A DNA stretch of 64,000 nt from Arachnopeziza araneosa. Its lineage: Eukaryota; Ascomycota; Leotiomycetes; Helotiales; Arachnopezizaceae. The stretch is taken from the NCBI GenBank assembly GCA_003988855.1, contig QYAI01000079.1:62001-126000 (forward strand). The letters run 5' to 3'. Within the stretch, counting starts at the first letter, position 1; each line of letters opens with the position of its first letter. Below are positions 33,426 to 45,229 of this stretch, piece after piece. A model generated the notes under the pieces. It ran no database searches. It worked only from the letters and a program-made list of their open reading frames with translations, and was not told the origin of the DNA. A program made the translations under genes and the position numbers.

Positions 33426-35225
33426 CTACTTCTCTGCAAGCGTTGTCCCCTCTTCCGTCTCGATAATGCCTCCCAGTTTTGGGCCTTCGTAATTCTTTTT
33501 CGCATGAATAAACCACCAAGCAGCTGCCAAAAACGCAACCCCAGCCAAGATAACACTGTTGTAATTCATCGTTGCGACAGCCACCGGCAGGCTGTATGGG
33601 AAGCAGAAGATCACGTTGAAGAAAATAATTCCAATGATCGCAATGGCGTTGATGGCGAATCCTGCCTTGCCCATCCAGAAAGGTCCTTGAGGAAGATTCT
33701 TGCGGCCGGAGAAAAGATGTCCACCAATAGCTAGAGCATATGATGTGGTAGTAAGGATGACGAATGAACCAACAAGATCGGAGAAAGCGGCATGACTTCC
33801 AAGAGTGATGGCGCCGAAAGCTGTGGTCATAATACCTGTAAAGATGGTGGCGGGGATTGGACAACTGAGATCTTCGTCAACCTTGGAGAAAAAGCCGGAG
33901 AATGGGACGGCGTTGTCACGAGCAAGCGCCCACCAGGTACGGCCTACAGTGAGGAAAGTACCGATCAAGCAAGGGGCCAAGGAAAGGAAAATGATGAAGA
34001 GCAGACCAAAGGTTGCTCCAGTGGAACCGGTGGCCTGAGCATAGACTTCTGCAAGAGGGAAGGAGCCAGCACTGTTGAGCACAGCGTCAAGATCTGTGAT
34101 TCCGTAGAAGAGAGTAATCGCAAAGACAAAAGCGCCTAGTTTCAAAAGGGTCAGTAATAATTATCAATTTTGATTGGTTCAACATACATATAGTACCCAG
34201 AATCATCTGCGCTGCAATTGCTTTGGGAAGATCTCGGCGTGGATTGGGAACTTCTTCCGCCATATGGGTACAGCTCTGGAGTCAGTTAGCTCTATTTTCA
34301 ATCTTATTTGGGACCTATTCTCGAGCTTACATCGGGAGTTCCGATCGTGAACGCCCCGTTCAATACTCCAGCCAAGAAAGCGAACCCACTTGTCCATCCT
34401 GTCTCATTATTCCAGTCCGACCAGACAAAGGAATTTGAGGCATGAGTCTTGGGCATGGCCGCAACCACAATCAATGTCACCAATCCACCAACCAACACGA
34501 CAAATAATCCAAATTGCTGTAGGTATGGAAGGAATCTGTTGAAGAAGATCGTAGCGGCTATGCAGATCCAAGTGATCAACAGTAGAGCAATGAAGAGATG
34601 CCACGGCTGAATGACATAGTCTGGATGATAGAGACTGTACATTTGAATGACCAATTCCGACATGATGTATACGATTGATGCAAGATCAAAAAGCCATCCA
34701 AAAAAGTTCAGCCAGCCTGCGAAAAACCCGAGACTGCGACCGTATTTCGGGCCAGGGCATAAGGTAGCCCAGTGATAGACTCCTCCGGACGAAGGAACTG
34801 CGGAGACCAGCTTGAGGTATAGTCAGAGGAGTTATTCATTGCGGCAGTTCGATATTCAACACGTACCTCTGCAAGTGATGCAGCAATAAAGGCATAGTAT
34901 AAGGCTGCGACCAGGAATTCGTACAGTACACCAGGAGGTCCTCCATTGTCTGTAAGGATAATCAACAATGGATTATGCAGGATTGAGTGTGGGAAGACTT
35001 ACATATCGCAACATTCAAAGATGTACCGATTGCAACCCAGGCGTTATCAACCGTCAGGGCCATCCCGCAGATGCTAAGAAGTCCATACTGTCGATCCAAT
35101 TGATCCCTATGACCGGAAGCATTGATGATCTCGGTGCTGCCATCTCTGACGATCACATCGTCCTGGGTGTTGAAGGATGACTCTGGGATTTTGGTCGCAC
35201 TCTCTAGCTCAGGACCTTTCTCCAT
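33426..35225 (-). CDS. APC-family amino acid/choline permease
   Basis: Exons 35225-35003, 34949-34867, 34810-34331, 34275-34188 and 34135-33426 give 527 residues, the usual size. A hydrophilic N-terminus of about 45 residues leads into LDRQYGLLSICGMALTVDNAWVAIG, the first transporter helix with the unwound segment. Then come NGGPPGVLYEFLV, AVPSSGGVYHWA, and the cytosolic loop SCTHMAEEVPNPRRDLPKA, the conserved APC signature after helix 5. Around twelve membrane helices are visible in total. Close fungal relatives are GABA, choline and polyamine permeases (Hnm1/Uga4 type); the substrate cannot be told from sequence. All introns are GT-AG and keep the frame; three are 50-55 nt. The gene is intact although it lies next to decayed DNA. 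Probably at the plasma membrane. Confidence 0.92.
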
Positions 35226-36887
35226 GTTGGATAAGCTTGTTTCGGCAGCGAAAAGGTCTGGCGCAACGTTTCAATCCTAGGAATCCAATCTTGAATCAAT
35301 TCAAGATCGCGAATTGAATGATTGACGTCGAGAAGAAGAAAAAATCTAGAGAAGATCGCTTCGGTTACACGTACAAACATAGAGACGCGAGTAATATAAG
35401 ACGTCGCGGAGCGGCATAGTTGCTTTTCCCGACCCAGGACATTGGTAACTGCAATTCGATGGTTTGATAGTGGCGCATAGGTAATTACCTAACAGAGGAA
35501 GGTGAGATGATAAGACAAGAAGCAGCTGCAAAGATAAGGCGCGACACTTCCAGGTTTCTGAGAGGTTCAAAGCGAGCCACGTGATGCGGGTAGCTCCCGG
35601 TTCCCGTAGTCTTGGCGTGGGATAAGGGATTTTGCCAATTACCTAAGGCGCATCAAACAGAAACACGTAAACGCAAACGTAAGGATTAAAGTAAACAAAA
35701 CAAACGAAAAATCTTTTCTTCACACAGCTCGGAAATTTGATCATTCACATGGGAGGCACAAACTTGTTCGGCATTTTACTGTTGAATGTAGTCATTGAGA
35801 TGACTGGGCCTTTCCATTTTGAAGCTTCAAACCTTTGTCCTCTTATCGACTTCTTTCCGGCGTATTCGTTTCCAAGATGTTGTTAAAACCCCCAAGTTTC
35901 CGGCAATCTCGGACACTGCTCAATCAAGAGCATCCGCTGACCACCCCAGATCTAAAAGTGTGGAAATTGGAAGGATTATACGCAGACTCTCATAAATTTG
36001 TGACAGTCAAGGCTGCCTGATCACGTGCGCTCATCTTCTTGGTTCTGTTACTTTTGGTTTGCTGTTGAATCCAAACGGTCTCCCCAATATTGCCATTCAA
36101 AGCAGTCTTAGGAAGGGAATTTGCAGGATGTGTTGCGGACACTCGAACTCCTTTGCGCCTCTCATTGTCCCAAACGTAGAGCCGATACTTAGGTGTATAA
36201 TAGGGGTTAAAAATATATATTGTAAACAATAGCCTTATTTTTCACACACCCAATCTTTCCACGTTGATATCGAAATTCAAAAGTATTTTTAGAAATGAAG
36301 CTTTCTGAACCTGCGATAGACAATACTTCTTGGTCAAAACAACTTCAATTGTCCTATTTCCTTCCTAAATTCCCCTATGGTGGAGTTTTCACAACAGGAA
36401 GATATTGTGCGAGTGTATTAATCAGTAATATATTATTCTTTAACACACTCGTGGCTCAGAAAATATAAGGTTCTAATTCTCGTACTTGCGAATCCAAAAT
36501 TCTTGGAATCAGTTTCTTAAGCTTGAGGAGGTAATTTCATTGTTAATATTTAGACAGAGATCGCTCTACTGCCCTTTTGTTGGTAATAGATCATTCTTGT
36601 GAGTTCTTCTTTGAGTAAGAAAGGTAATGGATGCGATAAATCTAGCTAGTGAATTAAATAATTGCAGGTAGAAATTCACTGCCAGAGTTCCGACGAAAGC
36701 AAATTCATAATCTTGCAATTTCAACTTCTTACAACCACTTCAATTCCTTCAATTATTCACACCACCATAAAACAATCAAATAGCGCATTCTGAGGAGAAT
36801 AATGGAGGGAAGTCTTCTTATCGAAGGCCGTGATAGCCAAGCTAAAGAGAAAATAATTCCTGAGTAACAACCCCTTAAACTTTGACC
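35226..36887. promoter_or_regulatory. Divergent upstream region (permease / BTB gene)
   Basis: This 1.66-kb stretch lies between two head-to-head genes. Base composition becomes AT-rich after 36.2 kb. Short frames lack motifs; I see no gene in it. Confidence 0.45.
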
Positions 36888-37565
36888 ATGAAGGATCTCC
36901 CTAACATAAATCTCAGACCCAACCTCGTCACTATCATCGTCGGCAGAGAAGGTGGTCAACAAACGTTCAAGGTCCATAAGGAGCTCATCTGCTACCACTC
37001 GCCAGTCTTCACCGACGCATTTAGTGGTGATTCAATCGAAGGCGAATACGACAGCGAGACCCAAACGTTAAGAATTGATCTAGTCCATAGCAATGTCTTC
37101 GCATGCTTGGTAAATTGGCTTTATACCAAATACGTTCTCATAGAAGAGACACCAGGTGGTGATCAAGTCCGTCTAACTACTTTGAGGACCTTGGCGCGAC
37201 TCTGGCTTTTGGCACAAGCTCTTAAGATGCCGCGTCTTCAAGATGATGTCCTCGACGTCCTCGAGTCGAAAATAGAAAAGGAGACCAATGTTGCTTGCCG
37301 TTTCTGGGCCTGGCTCTATGCTCTTGAAGAGACGGATGGGGTTCTTATGATGAGAATCCTTGTGACGTTTCGATTGTTCCTCTGCTGGCAAGAAGTGGAG
37401 CCAATGTTGCAAAATGGATTGCCCAAAGGATTCGCCCAGCACATTGACAAAGTTTCCAAAGATCTCTTGAATGCCGAGCGTGGAGAGGAATTGAATGAAA
37501 CAATGAGAATAGCGGCTTTTAGAGTTATTCGCAGAGAATGCGGAAACATTTTATCAGAGTTCTGA
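36888..37565 (+). CDS. BTB/POZ-domain protein
   Basis: One exon, 225 residues, starting at the first ATG (MKDLPNINLRPNLVTIIVGR). The BTB fold covers residues about 15-95: VTIIVGREGGQQTFKVHKELI, CYHSPVFTDAFSG, LRIDLVHSNVFACLVNWLYTKYV. A helical region follows with LARLWLLAQALKMPRLQDDVLDVLE, typical of this fungus-expanded family, and no further domain. BTB-only proteins of this type are numerous in ascomycetes; they may serve as dimerising adaptors for CUL3 ligases, but that is not shown. Relatives in this window are at 50.6 kb and, broken, at 52 kb and 49.6 kb; those are closer to each other than to this one. Confidence 0.88.
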   Translation: MKDLPNINLRPNLVTIIVGREGGQQTFKVHKELICYHSPVFTDAFSGDSIEGEYDSETQTLRIDLVHSNVFACLVNWLYTKYVLIEETPGGDQVRLTTLRTLARLWLLAQALKMPRLQDDVLDVLESKIEKETNVACRFWAWLYALEETDGVLMMRILVTFRLFLCWQEVEPMLQNGLPKGFAQHIDKVSKDLLNAERGEELNETMRIAAFRVIRRECGNILSEF

Positions 37566-37822
37566 AGAATGTAAGCAACGGGACATGATGGGGTCCCGCA
37601 TACTCACGGAGGGTCAAATGGTCGAAAACTATGAGAATTAATAGTGATAGTATGGCCGGGAGTGTCTTGGGCCTAGGATACGATGCAAGAAAAAAATCGA
37701 TTGAGTTACTATTCCATCAACCTAATTGTGTTTCAGGCGGAGTGACGAGAGGATGTCATACCAGATCAAGTTCCAAACAAATGCAACAATGCTGCAGCCC
37801 ATTTTCATTACCATAATTCGTG

Positions 37823-39133
37823 TTAGATGATTACATCATATCTACCCTGGCGAACCCAATATCCAAGGTCATCTCCCATAGAACTCCCACCGCTGTCAGG
37901 CGCTCCAGGTAAATCCCGCCAGAAACGTGGATAGGAGAACTTCCCCGATTTGATATTATCCTGCATAATACTAGATTCCTTGAGGAGTTTTCCTCTCGTG
38001 TCTTCATAGAGGTTGTAAGGGACACTAATGTTGCACTTCTTGATTTGGCCTTGATATTCCGCGATGAGGCCATCGGTATATCGAAGAAGAAAACCAATAC
38101 AGTAATCTGAACGAGTTTTCCATACCTCACCATCAAGCTCCTCAGGGAAATAATTTAGGCAACTGAGAGATAAGTTCACCTGTCGGAGATTTGGAAACCT
38201 CGAACGTTTGAGGAGCCACATTGTTCGGATGTATGATTGGACCATGTTGATGTCCATGCGGCCTGAGCTTGTCGATTTCCAATACAACTCCAGTGAGGTT
38301 ATTGAAATCAATCTTTGGGGGAGAATCAATTTGTTGATCTTGCTCATCAGAAAGGGGGCGTTGATAAAAATAGTGTTTGATGAGTATAACAAATCGATGG
38401 CTTCAACATATCTGCGGATAGTTCAGTAAGTTGCAATGAGAGCTACATAGATCCAAGAAAATTGTCTCATGACTACAGCCAAAAAATAAAGGAAATGGGA
38501 AAAAAAGGAGATTAGTTTAATAATTGCTGTCAACACTAGGTTCGACAAGAGAACCTGCAGCCGGAGGATAGAGCTTTAGGAACGAACGTACGCCTGACGA
38601 CAAGTCAACAGCCAGCCCATAACGCCGATGAAGCACCGTTCAGAGTGCTTTATACCCCTAGTGCAACACCCTTGACCAAGTCTACAGCGATCATAATCCA
38701 GCAAAACCTCTCCCGACATCCGATGGCAAACACTACCCCACCATCTCCAAGCCAACGGGCCGCTTGATTGAAACACAGGCATTTCCTCTGCTATTTCAGT
38801 GCTCACATAGTCAATCCGGGTATGGCCAAATCCTCGAATATCCTCAATTTTGTATTGGAGATCCATGTGGACGGTTTGATTCCCGAAAGCATAGCCGTAT
38901 ATCGAGCGGCGAATCTCGAGAGGTAACGCGTTAAAAAAGGAGCTTCTTGAGGTGGAAAATAAGCTAGATGAGGGAGCTAGGGGACTTGAGGGCCTTGTTA
39001 GACAGTTTGGGCGTGTTTCTGGGAGGAATGGAGGTTCTACTGGCCTATTGGGTGGAGCAACTTTGGTTTGAGCAGTCTTGAGTTTCCTGAATCGACGAAG
39101 CTTCCGCTGAACCCAGGACCAAAGACTAGGCAT
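37823..39133 (-). CDS. DUF7730-type hypothetical protein
   Basis: Exons 39133-38592 and 38411-37823 give 376 residues; the 180-nt intron uses GTACGT and CCGCAG and joins LLTCRQA to YVEAIDLLYSSNTIF. The N-terminus is basic (WSWVQRKLRRFRKLK) and is followed by a Pro/Ser-rich linker. The conserved part starts at FFNALPLEIRRSIYGYAFGN, the LPxEIR-x-IY-x-Y-x-F motif of the DUF7730 family, with an F-box-like flavour, and continues to CRQAYVEAIDLLYSSNTIFI. The function is unknown; members are many and variable in Leotiomycetes and Sordariomycetes. The C-terminal end is not conserved in my memory and ends WVRQGRYDVII. Confidence 0.85.
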
Positions 39134-39391
39134 TTTGATAATTTAGTCTCATCATTTATATACAAGCTTATAGTTGAATCAGCAAAGAGTATTGGATGTT
39201 GTGAGGTGTGAAGAGACACGTCTGCCTTGAAGAAGGTTGGAAAGGTCACGTGCCATATCTTATTACTAAGCAGATTAATTTCCTAACTTATTAGGTACCT
39301 AGCCCCTCCATGACCTCTGTCACCACTGTTCACTTCTTTCATTGAGCGTTCTCTAGCACGCGTCGTGTATCGATATCATCTCAATGCGCCA

Positions 39392-41027
39392 TTACAACAC
39401 CAAGAACAAATAGCCATAAACGACCCCCAAAGTCTGCAACAAGCCCTGCCCACTTGCTTTATACGCCAGATTTGCAGCACCCGTCGCCTGAACAGGGCCA
39501 GATGATGTGGTTGCAATGGCAGTCGAATTTGGAGCGGCGCTGGTTGTTGGTTTTGGAGTTGTTGATGATGAGTGCGTCGCTGTAGTTGTTGTGCTTGCGC
39601 TTGCGGAACTCGAGGTTGATAAAGGAGACATAACCTATCGAAGGGTCAATATACTTGCTCTCACGCTAACGGATACGCTGATTCGTGGGCCTGCACCCAT
39701 CAACATCTCGATTGTCTCACTTCAACAGAGGCTCTGAAGACATCTCTAAGAAGATAGAGTTCGGATTCAATGCGAGAACCAATTCCGTCTCCTGAGAATT
39801 GACCAAAAATAATTTGAAAGTGAACAGGAATATCAAATACGGGGTGTACCATGACTTAACGCATCCTCTGGCACGGGATCAGAACGATAACACTCACCTT
39901 ATCAAGGACATGCATCAATCCATTGTTCGTCCTACCGAATCCATCAGTTTTCACCGTGATCTGGGTTCATTGAACAATTACTTACAGAACATTAAGCTGC
40001 AAAACTTTCGCATCATTGAAGTATACATTCCCGTTTGATAACGTTACTCTGACGGTGTCATTACTCAGACTGGTAAATGTCTGTCCATCCTGCAGGAAAT
40101 TGGAATACAGTGGCAACGGAATGGTATGGAACGCCAAAGCATTTGAGAGCACCGAGATATTTGCCTTGACATCTGGACTGCCCGCGTTCAAGAATGCCTG
40201 ATTATTGGGACCCAAGCACGTAACGTTGTTGAAGGTATCGAGGAATGATCCAAGCCCAGTTCGGTTCAATGAGGCGTCGAGGGATGAAAGTCCCCAAGCA
40301 GATATTGTTTTCGTACAGACTTCAGGGAGAGTCAAGAAGCTTCGAAAGGTCAGTTTCAAGGAACTCTAATCGTCTGGCAACAGTAAAGAACTTCAAAGCA
40401 GTTCAAGAGAAGAAATATCTCTGTGCAAATAAGACCAGCTTACCCATCTACCTCCTCAAATTGTCCGCCATCGAAGACGCCATGCAAGACAGTTAGGTTG
40501 ACTTGATGTCCCAAACCAGACTGCACGTACGCCGATGAGGAGCTTAGTTGCCGAGCACTAAAACTGGTGAGTGTAGTATTCGGAGCAATAAATACGACTT
40601 GGCCATCGTGGCCTCCGGTGTTGGAACCGCCGCCAGCTGATATCAGGCCAGCGCCCGCAGTTCGATTGTCGTACTGTGGCCCCGAAAGAGCTGTAGGGAC
40701 TGTGATTCCTTTTGGGGCGGTAAAATTCTGTGCACTGAGTAGACCATCAATGATGTGATATGGGATCGCAGATTGCAAGAACTCTTGATTCAGTGGCTCG
40801 CCAGTGCTTGCTTGAAAGTTGAGGAAAGCATTGTTGTTTGGGACGAGGACTGTCACTGGTGATGAAGGCGAGACTGAGAGAAGGCTGCCTGCCAAGCCAG
40901 GATTGGTGGTCAAGAGACCTGTGAAATTCGACAGTTGTGGGTATTGGGAGATGGCCTGGAGAAAGGATGTTGCAAGAGCGTGCTGACACAGCCAGAAAAA
41001 GGCCCAAATTGGAAGAGAGAACTTCAT
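39392..41027 (-). CDS. Two-domain fasciclin (FAS1) GPI-anchored protein
   Basis: Exons 41027-40444, 40339-39986, 39931-39898 and 39634-39392 give 404 residues. The signal peptide is MKFSLPIWAFFWLCQHALA. FAS1 domain 1 (about 22-195) shows PVTVLVPNNNAFLNF and a closing VNLTVLHGVFDG; domain 2 (about 198-320) shows TCLGPNNQAFLNAG, ALAFHTIP and NNGLMHVLDKV. A Ser/Thr-rich stalk and the hydrophobic tail LQTLGVVYGYLFLVL suggest a GPI anchor. Several N-glycosylation sites occur. The third exon is only 34 nt; its acceptor GGTAG was chosen because the nearer CCCAG would leave a 25-nt intron and break the frame. Fasciclin proteins act in adhesion and the cell wall. The 263-nt last intron is long for this window and could hide a small exon. 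Confidence 0.9.
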
Positions 41028-41603
41028 TCTTAATCCTCACACTTCAGCTTAGTTGGCTTTTACATCACAGTGTCGAAGGGCAGATGACTTTATATCATGT
41101 TTGGTCTTCAAAACCATTCTTCACGAGACAAGGCTCCAGTGATGCATATCTCGGCGTGAAGCCGCACGGGAAAAGAAACCAAAGGAGGAACTCTTGACAA
41201 TTATCAGCTGTGCTGACATGCAAGATTCGCTCTTCATCCCGAAAATGGGCACGTTGCAGACACTGCACACATCTTCGTTTGCGCCTGAGTGGTTGAATTT
41301 CAGCCTCATCTAATTCTATTTGGTCAAGTTGTGCCACAATACTTGGCGGCTCTTGGCTGGTCTTGGCTGGAGTAGGCAGTCGAATGAATATTCTCACCTC
41401 TACACCTTTATGCGCATCCTTCCTTTTCTCCGCAGGTGTTGTGGCTCGACCTTTTGAGTAAGTGTATTCAGCTCATGCAGCTATCTTTTATTGATCCCCG
41501 CTATGATGAGAGCCTCGTGGTTCTGTTTGTTTCTCCGGTGTGTCAAAGTGTTTTTTCCAACTGTACTGCTTCTACTCGCGTTTTCTGTATTGGCATATAA
41601 GCT
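41028..41603. promoter_or_regulatory. Divergent promoter region (fasciclin / cysteine-rich surface protein)
   Basis: Two genes for surface proteins start from opposite ends of this 576-bp stretch. Frames on the minus strand (41095-41397) show no motif. Confidence 0.5.
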
Positions 41604-42672
41604 ATGAGTATGGAATTCATAAGCTTCATCTTTGCTGTACTTATTGCATCGCCTCTTGTGATCGCAGACGCATTTCAATTCAAACCCACATCTACTGGAG
41701 TCTTGGCCAGTACGGCTGTTTGCCTAGAAAGCTTTCCAGCAATCACGACTGGGCCTTCTCACGATGATCTTAGAAGGCAAACTAACAACAACAACGTTTG
41801 CGGCTGGATCAATGGGAATGCAGGTATGGAATATTCGTGTGAAAGCCTCAAAGTAATGGCGTACTGAGCTCCTACGATAGCATCGGAAGTGAGCTGCCCT
41901 TCGAACTTCTACTGTGCGACCCAGAGTACTTTTGTTGGTTGCTGTGCAGTAGCAAGTTGCGCTGGCATTGTAACAAGCTGCTATGATATTTTGGGACCGA
42001 TTTGCGATGCTGCTTGTCAGAGGAATATTGGGAATTTGGTTTGGTAAGCCACACTCTTAATCCGAGATCGCTGACTTACCCTGATCTTATAGCCCATCCT
42101 CTTTGCCATATTGTGGAACATATCTTTATCCAGGAGGATCAGTAGGATATGGTTGCCGCAATGCGATAGGTTATACGGCATCAGTGTTGTTGGCAGCGTC
42201 AACTAGCGACGGAGGTCACCTTACCCTTTCAACTTCAAGCTCATCTTCATTGGCACCACTCACTTCCACATCTACGGTATTCCCAACAATGCCAACTACA
42301 CCGACAGCAACACCAGGACCTGTTGCGACGAAGAGCGGACTAGGTGGTGGCCCGATTGCTGGAGTTGTACTTGGGACGATTGCCGTCCTTGCACTCATCG
42401 GTGCTCTCATCTTCTGGATGCTTATGACACGTCGAAGACATCAGACCAAAGAACAACAAGAAGCTTATCAAATGCAAACTCCAACTCATACTCCAGTTCA
42501 GAAGTATCCTGCCTCAGGCGGCTTCTACATCATTCCCAAAGATGAGCCTCGGGGTGGTTCTCCAGCGGGTCACGCTTCTCCCACATCTTTTCACGGCTCA
42601 GATCTCTCAGGCCCCACAAGGAGTAGCCAGCTAGTAGATTATCATGGACCAACAATGCCAGAGATGCATTGA
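41604..42672 (+). CDS. Cysteine-rich single-pass surface protein
   Basis: Exons 41604-41823, 41881-42043 and 42093-42672 give 320 residues. A signal peptide (MSMEFISFIFAVLIASPLVIA) is followed by an ectodomain with 16 or so cysteines between NNNNVCGWING and VGYGCRNAIG, including FYCATQSTFVGCCAVASC and CDAACQRN. A Ser/Thr/Pro-rich stretch (about residues 190-225) precedes GGGPIAGVVLGTIAVLALIG, the membrane helix, stopped by TRRRHQTKEQ. The tail of about 70 residues is rich in Pro, Ser and Gly with YQMQTP and GGFYIIPKDEPRG. The layout is that of fungal Mid2-like wall sensors or of cysteine-rich orphan membrane proteins. It is not CFEM: the spacing differs. The function is inferred only at the level of surface sensor or anchor. 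Confidence 0.85.
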
Positions 42673-42883
42673 AATCCTACTAATTAGGGGATGTGAGTAA
42701 TTTCGAAATATTGAGTGAATATCTTTATTTACTGTTAGCTTTATGCTTGTCGGGATGAAGAGATATCTCAGTTTAATATTGGAGCCTATGCCAATAATCA
42801 AACACACTCTTTGTATTCTAGTCAAATGTCCGCATCTGACAACTCGCACTTACACCTCCGCTGACAAGCACTTATCTTTGTTT
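42673..42883. other. Short spacer before the repeat array
   Basis: 3' flank of the surface protein gene; nothing recognised. Confidence 0.4.
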
Positions 42884-44715
42884 TGTTACACATCGTCATC
42901 GGAACCCGTTCCGTTATCATACGATCTAATTTTCAGAGCCCACTCTATCTCCATTCTTGAAGCTAGATTCCATAGCGCTTCAATAGCGCTCCTGTCGGTA
43001 CATCTATTCGAGGAAATACAGATTTGTTGCGCATCGTCATCCGAGATCCGTTCCGGCCTTCCACAACCCCAACCTCTATTCTCCACCTCATCGGGTCAAT
43101 CTTCGCTTTTCATACGTAAATCCTAGAACCTTGAAGTCTATATCCATTTTTCTCCGTGCAATTGTCCGTCAACCAGATCTTTGTTGCAATTCGACATCCG
43201 ATTTCCGTTCCGTCGTTCCACGATCTCGATACAAAGTGTCCCGCTATCTCGGCCGTTTGCGCACGTAAAGGCTACGCCCTTCTTGTAATGCATCATGCGT
43301 AGAAATATTTCGTATTGCTTTCTATAAACTGGTCTTTTGTTGCAATTCGAATTCCGATACATCCGCTCCGTCTAAACACCGTCTAATCTTCTGTGTGACA
43401 TATTGTAACCTCCGGAGTGGTTCCGCACGTAAGGTCGGACGGTCTGGCTGGATTAGACCGCACCTCAGCACCACACACTTATCTTGCCTCCTACAATCAC
43501 TTCTCACATTCGTAAACAGAGCTTTTGTTGCAATTCGACACCCAATCTCCGCTCCGTTGTTGCACAATCTTCGTGTCACTAGGTACCGTGAGCGCTGAAG
43601 CTTCCCTGCAAAGACCAGACCTCCCGAGCACCTCGCACTTCGCACGAATATTACAGCATCCACAGACTCCATGCGGTCTTCGGCATGCCCAATTCCTGTT
43701 GCACATCGCTCTCCGATAGCTCCGCTCCGTTGTTTCCCCCTCCACCGGCATGGCAAACGTCCAGTTGGAGTGGCTTTGTGAGCTTCCGAGTGGCGTTAGA
43801 TGAGCAGCGATTTGGATGTGTACATTGGCCAAATTAAACCTTTATGGGCCACATAATTCATTTCAAGCTACTTAAGCCTCATGAATTGTGATCAACATCA
43901 TCTTTGTCTGGGTTATGCCGGTGGAGGGGATGCAGTCGTCCGATAAGTTTCGCCGCTACTTTAAACTCCGTCACACAGAAACATCGGATCCCATCTCAGC
44001 ACTTCACACCAAGGCTGAGCTCCCGTAAACTCTGTACCCTTTTCCGTGCACCTAATTTTTGTTGCACATCGTCATCCGAGACGTCCGCTGCATGATAACA
44101 TAACCATCTGAGCCGTTGCGGCTAGCTCCGTCTTGTACCACACCTATCTCCGCCTTTCGCACTTAACTTCTTTCATCCCTCTACGCTTCGTACAACCGAC
44201 AACGTGGTGCAGCGTCAATATAATTCTTTGTTGCACGTCGCTATCCGAACCACATTCCGAAATCAGATCATATGCGTGAGGAACCGCCTGGTATTCCCTC
44301 CTCACACTATCCTCATTTGCTCTCTTTAAAAAAAACTGCAGAATTTCTCCATTTCCCTCCGCTACAATCGACTCATATTGTATCATATCAGAGCATTTAA
44401 AAGATAACCTGACACCCCACATCCCGATGGTACCAATGTTCCTTCTTCCCTTTACTTTTCTTTCCCATCCGTTCAACAAACCAGGCGTAAACACGAAGAG
44501 ATGATTCCCATCACACCACAGCATCACCTGACACGCCTCACCCCCATCGTCCCACAACCAAAAGCAAGAAGAAAAACCACACTACCTAGGTAGAATACCA
44601 CCACCAGCATGACAACCCCTCTTTCCCTCTCAATGATAAAAAAGAAGATCCTAAAAGCTCAGGAGATATGACAGCAGCAAAGCCTTTTTGTTGCACATCG
44701 CACGCATCCGCCGGA
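42884..44715 (-). repeat. Degenerate repeat array with about 165-bp spacing
   Basis: A block read on the minus strand as GG-x-CGG-x-x-TCGGATG followed by CGATGTGCAACAAA recurs nine times, near 42884, 43024, 43181, 43336, 43520, 43696, 44057, 44229 and 44687 (plus-strand form TTTGTTGCACATCG). Spacings are 140-184 bp, or about double where a unit seems lost. In one minus-strand frame the block reads SDDDVQQ, SDSDVQQ, SESDVQQ or SEFELQQ. A second weaker block (TTTACGTGCG) lies between some copies. Open frames up to 144 codons exist (43322-43756) but change frame from copy to copy. It is either an old tandem duplication of a coding exon or a decayed satellite. Confidence 0.65.
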
Positions 44716-45229
44716 CGAGAATTATTCCCCCCATGGCCAGGTCTGGGGTTTGTAGGATAGGTCGGATGTGGGTTCTGCCACCGAAGGACCGAAGGGAGCC
44801 CCCGCACAGGATGGATGCTTTGAAGCTTGGAGGTGAGGCGCAGAGAGAGACGTGGATGGGGAGAGGAAAGCGGTGATGGTGCGGCTATACATTTCGCCGG
44901 CGGGAGAAGGGAAGGTCGGCGTTGGGATAGACAGGGGGAGAAAGCAGGACAGCATCGGTGGTGGGTGAGTGGAGAATGGGCGGGCCGAGCCGATGCTGCA
45001 CACCAGCAAACGGTTTTGTGAATATGGTGCCGCGCTCTTCGAAGGTTTTATCTGTTAATAGAAGGGGTGAGGAATAGAGGAGACTGTACAAAGTATACAA
45101 TCATTGTAGATATATGTGCCGCAACGAAAATCCATCTACTTTATTCATACAGGCCATCGTTCATATGCAAGAGAGTCACCTCCGTCCCACGGATATTTAT
45201 ACATCCGCCTATTTGTCAAAACATGGCTC
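44716..45229. other. Intergenic, no gene seen
   Basis: GC-rich and purine-rich DNA downstream of the GT31 gene. Several overlapping short frames on both strands arise from composition. Confidence 0.45.

Noticed and set aside
39961..39985. 25-nt intron in the fasciclin gene
   Set aside because: Too short and breaks the frame; the acceptor at 39932 gives a 54-nt intron and the expected NNGLMHVLD motif.
43322..43756. 144-codon minus-strand frame in the repeat array
   Set aside because: The SDxDVQQ-type motif is in different frames in neighbouring units, and no start or splice context supports this frame as a gene.
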